Made by a program: the position numbers and the translations under genes. A model generated the notes under the pieces. That model ran no database searches, was not told the origin of the DNA, and saw only the letters and a program-made list of their open reading frames with translations. From Streptomyces lanatus (GTDB lineage: Bacteria; Actinomycetota; Actinomycetes; Streptomycetales; Streptomycetaceae), in NCBI RefSeq assembly GCF_014655715.1, contig NZ_BNBM01000022.1:1-64000 (forward strand): a DNA stretch of 64,000 nucleotides, in the 5' to 3' direction. Positions 60,327-64,000 of this stretch are shown one piece after another (position 1 is the first letter of the stretch; the number at the start of each line of letters is the position of its first letter).

Positions 60327-61136
60327 TCAGACGTTCACGCCGTGCGAGCGCAGGTAGGAGACCGGGTCGATGTCGGAGCCGTACTCCGACGTCGTACGGG
60401 CCTCGAAGTGCAGATGCGGACCGGTGACGTTGCCGGTGGCGCCGGACAGGCCTATCTGCTGGCCGGGGGTGACGGTCTGACCCACCGAGACGCCGATGGA
60501 CGACAGGTGGCCGTACTGGGTGTACGTGCCGTCGTTCATCTTGATCACGATGTTGTTGCCGTACGACCCGCCCCAGCCGGCCTCGACGACGGTGCCGGCG
60601 CCGACCGCGTGGACGGAGGTGCCGCTCGCGGCGTGGAAGTCGACGCCGGTGTGGCTGCCGGAGGACCAGACGGCGCCGCCCGACTTGTAGCCCGTGGATA
60701 TGTACGAGCCGGCGATGGGAGCGACGTAGGACATGAGGCGCTTGCGCTCGGCCTCGCGGGCGGCGCGCTCCTTGGCCTCGCGCTCCTGCTTGGCCTGCTC
60801 GGCGGCCTTCAGACGCGCGGCCTCCTTGGCGGCCTGCTCGACGGCGGCGGCCTCCTTGGCGGCCCGCTCCTGGGCGATGGCCTGGGCGTCGATCTGGTCG
60901 GCGATCGAGTTGTCGAAGGTGATGACGGGGATGAGGCCGGTCTGCTCCGCGGCGGGCTCGGCGGCGAGCGCCGGGGCGGCCAGGGTGCCGATGACGCCGG
61001 TGGCGGTGAGTGCGGCGACACCCGCCGCGCGGGCGGTGGTGCGCTCGAAGCGGCCCGGCCGGCGGTGCCTGCCGGTGGCGCGGTTCTTCTCGCCGCTCTT
61101 CTCGGTGCTGTTCCCGGTGGCGCAGGTGAACGCCAT
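60327..61136 (-). CDS. M23 family cell-wall endopeptidase
   Basis: A 269-residue exported protein. A signal peptide (AAGVAALTATGVIGTLAAPALAAE) is followed by a coiled-coil of Ala/Lys/Glu (AIAQERAAKEAAAVEQ to AEQAKQEREAKER, ~residues 85-135) and a C-terminal LytM/peptidase M23 domain. Zinc ligands are seen: H and D in GSHTGVDFHAASG, and HLHFEAR near the end, with YGHLSSIGVSVGQTV between. It cuts peptidoglycan cross-links. A c-di-AMP riboswitch lies in its leader, linking wall turnover to that nucleotide. Confidence 0.9.
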   Translation of the reverse strand: MAFTCATGNSTEKSGEKNRATGRHRRPGRFERTTARAAGVAALTATGVIGTLAAPALAAEPAAEQTGLIPVITFDNSIADQIDAQAIAQERAAKEAAAVEQAAKEAARLKAAEQAKQEREAKERAAREAERKRLMSYVAPIAGSYISTGYKSGGAVWSSGSHTGVDFHAASGTSVHAVGAGTVVEAGWGGSYGNNIVIKMNDGTYTQYGHLSSIGVSVGQTVTPGQQIGLSGATGNVTGPHLHFEARTTSEYGSDIDPVSYLRSHGVNV

Positions 61137-61159
61137 GTAGTGGCTGGTCCTTTCCTTCC

Positions 61160-61306
61160 TTCTCGCCTACCGGGTTAGCTGACGGGTTCGGAGCAGGAAG
61201 GTCTCCTACGGGCCCCCTCGCGGCTCGCGCGGGCGTCCGATTCACCCCAGGGACTTCGATGGGTCCCCGGCTCCCCTGGCTCGCGCCGTACGGGGACTCG
61301 GCGATG
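61160..61306 (-). promoter_or_regulatory. c-di-AMP (ydaO-type) riboswitch
   Basis: On the minus strand the leader of the M23 gene holds the conserved 3' block CCGAACCCGTCAGCTAACCC followed by GGTAGGCGA, and an upstream block AGCCAGGGGAGCCGGGGACC then GGGGTGAATCGG. TCGCC at 61304 pairs with GGCGA at 61163 as the closing helix. These are the hallmark segments of the ydaO/yuaA family, which binds cyclic di-AMP and in actinobacteria precedes cell-wall hydrolase genes. In known cases c-di-AMP turns expression down. Confidence 0.85.
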
Positions 61307-61453
61307 GCTGTCCGGTGCCGCGGACGCGGCGCACTGCCTGACGGACAGCCCGGAAGACGCTAAACGGGACATCTTTCAATCCCCAAACGGATCACGGCTT
61401 TTGTAGCGCATCCCACAGGCCAGACAGGCAACCTCTCCCTCAATTCGGGCATA

Positions 61454-61489
61454 AGGGGCCCTGGTGACTCTCTCGTCACCAGGGCCCCT
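61454..61489. terminator. Intrinsic terminator
   Basis: AGGGGCCCTGGTGAC and its exact complement around a 6-base loop. It ends the minus-strand M16 operon and shields the riboswitch promoter region. Confidence 0.75.
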
Positions 61490-61513
61490 ACGCGCGCGTG
61501 GCGGCGTCGCGGT

Positions 61514-62902
61514 CTACTCGGCTGCCACGACCGTGACTTCGCCGATCCCGAGGGCCTCTACGGGCTCCCGGATCTCGGCGGCGTCACCGACGAGGATCGT
61601 CACCAGACGGTCCACCGGGAAGGCGCTCACGGCCGCCGCGGTGGCCTCCACGGTGCCGGTCGCGGCCAGCTGCTGGTACAGCGTCGCCTGGTAGTCGTCG
61701 GGCAGGTGCTGCTCGACCTGGTCGGCCAGGGTGTTCGCCACGGACGCGGCCGTCTCGTACTTCAGCGGCGCCACCCCGACGAGGTTCTGCACGGCGAAGT
61801 CCCGCTCGGCGTCGGTGAGCCCCTCGGCGGCGACCCCGCGCAGGACCTTCCAGAGGTCGTCCAGGGCCGGGCCGGTGTTCGGGGTGTCGACGGAACCACT
61901 GATGGCGAGCATCGCCGCGCCCGAGCCGTCCGGGGCGGAGCGCAGCACCTGGCCGAAGGCCCGCACACCGTAGGTGTAGCCCTTCTCCTCGCGCAGCACC
62001 TTGTCCAGGCGGGAGGTGAGGGTGCCGCCGAGGCAGTAGGTGCCGAGCACCTGCGCGGGCCACACGCGGTCGTGCCGGTCGGCTCCGACACGGCCGATCA
62101 GCAGCTGCGTCTGGACGGCGCCGGGGCGGTCGACGATGACGACGCGTCCGGTGTCGTCCGCGGTGACCGGCGGGACGGGGCGCGGCTCGCCCGAGGTGCC
62201 GGTCCAGGCGCCCAGGGTGTCGCCGAGCAGGGCGTCGAGGTCGACGCCGGTGAGGTCGCCGACGACCACGGCGGTGGAGGTGGCGGGGCGTGCGTACCGC
62301 TCGTAGAAGGCGCGTACGGCCTTGGAGTCGATGCCTTCGACGGTGTCCTCGGTGCCCTGGCGCGGGCGGGACATGCGCGAGGTCGCCGGGAACAGCTCCT
62401 TGGAGAGCTCCTTGGCGGCGCGCCGCCCGGGGTTGGCCAGCTCGTGCGGGATCTCGTCGAGGCGGTTGCGCACCAGGCGCTCCACCTCGGCGTCGTCGAA
62501 CGCGGGTGCCCTGAGGGCGTCGGCGAGCAGGCCGAGCGCCTTGGGCAGGCGGGAGACGGGCACCTCCAGGCTGACCCGGACGCCGGAGTGGTCGGCGTAG
62601 GCGTCGAGGGTGGCGCCGCAGCGCTCCAGCTCGGCGGCGAACTCCTCGGCGGTGTGCTGGTCGGTGCCCTCGGACAGGGCGCGCGCCATGATCGTGGCGA
62701 TGCCGTCCAGGCCCTTCGGCTCGGCGTCCAGGGGCGTGTCCAGGAGTACCTCGACGGCGATGACCTGCTGGCCGGGGCGGTGGCAGCGCAGGACGGTGAG
62801 GCCGTTGTCCAGCTTGCCGCGCTCGGGTGCCGGGAACGCCCAGGGCCGGGCGGCGCCCGCCTGGGGCTGCGGGTGGAACTCCATGCTGGCGAGCTCGGTC
62901 AC
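61514..62902 (-). CDS. M16 family peptidase-like protein, non-catalytic
   Basis: A 462-residue member of the M16 (insulinase/processing peptidase) family. N half: PERGKLDNGLTVLRCHRPGQQVIAVEVLLDTPLD; the place of the zinc motif HxxEH reads ATIMARALSEGTDQH, so the ligands are missing and it should be the structural partner. C half: LGTYCLGGTLTSRLDKVLREEKGYTYGVRA, the substrate-binding arginine-tyrosine motif. The GTG start 62902 overlaps the upstream M16 stop as GTGA, so the two subunits are coupled as in two-chain M16B proteases. Confidence 0.88.
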   Translation of the reverse strand: MTELASMEFHPQPQAGAARPWAFPAPERGKLDNGLTVLRCHRPGQQVIAVEVLLDTPLDAEPKGLDGIATIMARALSEGTDQHTAEEFAAELERCGATLDAYADHSGVRVSLEVPVSRLPKALGLLADALRAPAFDDAEVERLVRNRLDEIPHELANPGRRAAKELSKELFPATSRMSRPRQGTEDTVEGIDSKAVRAFYERYARPATSTAVVVGDLTGVDLDALLGDTLGAWTGTSGEPRPVPPVTADDTGRVVIVDRPGAVQTQLLIGRVGADRHDRVWPAQVLGTYCLGGTLTSRLDKVLREEKGYTYGVRAFGQVLRSAPDGSGAAMLAISGSVDTPNTGPALDDLWKVLRGVAAEGLTDAERDFAVQNLVGVAPLKYETAASVANTLADQVEQHLPDDYQATLYQQLAATGTVEATAAAVSAFPVDRLVTILVGDAAEIREPVEALGIGEVTVVAAE

Positions 62903-64000
62903 TGGGCCGACTCCTCGTTCTCGTCGGTGCTGGCGGCTTCCAGGTCCTCGTCCTCGTCGGCGGTCGGCTCGTACACGAGCACCGCGCGGTTGTCGGGACG
63001 CAGCCGGGCCTGGGCGACCGCCTTGACCTCCTCGGCGGTGACGTCGAGGACGCGCTCGACCGCGGTGAACGCGAGCTGCGGGTCGCCGAACAGCACGGCG
63101 TACCTGCACAGTTCGTCGGCGCGGCCCGCGACGGTGCCGAGCCGGTCCAGCCACTCGCGCTCCAGCTGGGCCTGCGCGCGCTCCATCTCCTCGGCGGTGG
63201 GGCCTTCCTCAGCGAACCGCGCGAGCTCCTCGTCCACGGCCGACTCGATGACGGGCACCTCGACGTCGCCGGAGGTCTTCACGTCCAGCCAGCCCAGGGA
63301 GGGCGCACCGGCCAGGCGCAGCAGGCCGAACCCGGCCGCCACGGCCGTACGGTCGCGTCGCACGAGGCGGTTGTAGAGACGGGAGGACTCGCCGCCGCCG
63401 AGGACGGTCAGCGCCAGGTCGGCGGCGTCGCACTCGCGCGTGCCGTCCTTCGGGAGGCGGTAGGCGGCCATCAACGCGCGCGCGGGGACGTTGTCCTCGA
63501 CGACCTCGCGCAGCTGCTCGCCGATCACGTCGGGCAGCGAGCCGTCGCGCGGCTCGGGCTTGCCGTCGTGGCCCGGGATGGTGCCGAAGTACTTCTCGAC
63601 CCAGGCGAGCGTCTGCTCCGGGTCGATGTCGCCGACGATGGACAGCACGGCGTTGTTGGGCGCGTAGTAGGTGCGGAAGAACGCGCGGGCGTCCTCCAGG
63701 CTGGCCGCGTCCAGGTCGGCCATCGAGCCGATCGGCGTGTGGTGGTACGGGTGACCGTCCGGGTACGACAGGGCGGTCAGCTTCTCGAAGGCCGTGCCGT
63801 AGGGCACGTTGTCGTAGCGCTGGCGGCGTTCGTTCTTGACGACGTCCCGCTGGTTCTCCAGGCCCTCCTCGTCGAGCGCCACCAGGAGGCTGCCCATGCG
63901 GTCGGCCTCCAGCCAGAGCGCGAGCTCCAGCTGGTGGGCGGGCATGGTCTCGAAGTAGTTGGTGCGCTCGAAGCTGGTGGTGCCGTTCGGCGAGCCGCCG
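62899..64000 (-). CDS. M16 family peptidase (partial, runs off window)
   Basis: The C-terminal ~366 residues of an M16 peptidase; the gene continues beyond 64000, so the usual HxxEH zinc motif is not seen. The visible part opens with GGSPNGTTSFERTNYFETMP, the stretch just after the zinc motif, then LALWLEADRMGSLL, ENQRDVVKNERRQRYDN, with the third zinc glutamate expected there. Later: LGGGESSRLYNRLVRRDRTA. The C-terminal tail is acidic. Coupled to the non-catalytic partner downstream. Confidence 0.88.
   Translation of the reverse strand, partial: GGSPNGTTSFERTNYFETMPAHQLELALWLEADRMGSLLVALDEEGLENQRDVVKNERRQRYDNVPYGTAFEKLTALSYPDGHPYHHTPIGSMADLDAASLEDARAFFRTYYAPNNAVLSIVGDIDPEQTLAWVEKYFGTIPGHDGKPEPRDGSLPDVIGEQLREVVEDNVPARALMAAYRLPKDGTRECDAADLALTVLGGGESSRLYNRLVRRDRTAVAAGFGLLRLAGAPSLGWLDVKTSGDVEVPVIESAVDEELARFAEEGPTAEEMERAQAQLEREWLDRLGTVAGRADELCRYAVLFGDPQLAFTAVERVLDVTAEEVKAVAQARLRPDNRAVLVYEPTADEDEDLEAASTDENEESAQ

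Noticed and set aside
1..64000. CRISPR arrays, tRNA or rRNA genes
   Set aside because: No regularly spaced repeats and no tRNA- or rRNA-like conserved segments were seen in the intergenic regions I read; weak tRNAs could still be missed by eye.

Overview
The window is a 64 kb stretch of a high-GC actinobacterial chromosome, almost certainly Streptomyces or a close relative. The evidence is strong third-position GC bias, purine-rich ribosome binding sites before many ATG/GTG starts, translationally coupled ATGA/GTGA overlaps, and genes typical of that genus: the CutRS pair, the septation protein SepH, a bifunctional GNAT/acyl-CoA synthetase, an HPr gene with no other PTS genes beside it, and several actinobacterial DUF families. 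No rRNA, tRNA or CRISPR array was seen. The last gene runs off the right edge.

Left part (1-24.7 kb) is accessory and mixed. It holds a small exported protein, an SMI1/KNR4 protein and an amidohydrolase. A complete carbohydrate-uptake operon follows: two ABC permeases, a binding lipoprotein and a GH78 alpha-L-rhamnosidase, facing a LacI regulator across a region with three operator-like palindromes. Next come a DUF1062 protein, a Rieske/TetR pair, a frameshifted DUF1648-type pseudogene, a FAD monooxygenase, a coupled PLP enzyme/MFS exporter pair, two small His-rich proteins, and a two-component system with a DUF3500 protein and a candidate regulator site between them. The part ends with an NTF2-like/HxlR pair and a divergent caspase-like/leishmanolysin-like protease pair.

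Middle part (24.7-44.8 kb) is a conserved actinobacterial core. From memory its gene order closely follows M. tuberculosis Rv2689c-Rv2701c: RNA methyltransferase, APC-type permease, CeoB, CeoC, DUF3159, OB-fold protein, DUF3710, dUTPase, DUF3093, DUF4193 and inositol monophosphatase. The permease resembles the KimA potassium importer along its whole length. With CeoB/CeoC (TrkA-type) and the KdpDE sensor-regulator pair it makes this a potassium-homeostasis island. KdpDE, an alginate lyase, a PaaI thioesterase, a membrane-associated unknown and CutRS are interpolated. Ferrochelatase follows.

Right part (44.8-64 kb) holds an MFS transporter overlapping a lactone oxidase, SepH, a sulfurtransferase, a VOC protein, thymidine kinase, a phosphodiesterase-like protein and DUF5998. 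An IS110-family element with a candidate bridge-RNA region and a PH-domain membrane protein follow. The window then has the GNAT/acyl-CoA synthetase, HPr, a GntR regulator, a c-di-AMP (ydaO-type) riboswitch ahead of an M23 peptidase, and a pair of M16 peptidases.

The most notable signals are the KimA/Ceo/Kdp potassium island together with a c-di-AMP riboswitch that controls a wall peptidase rather than the KimA homologue, the IS110 upstream region, the caspase/metalloprotease pair, and several well-defined operator sites.
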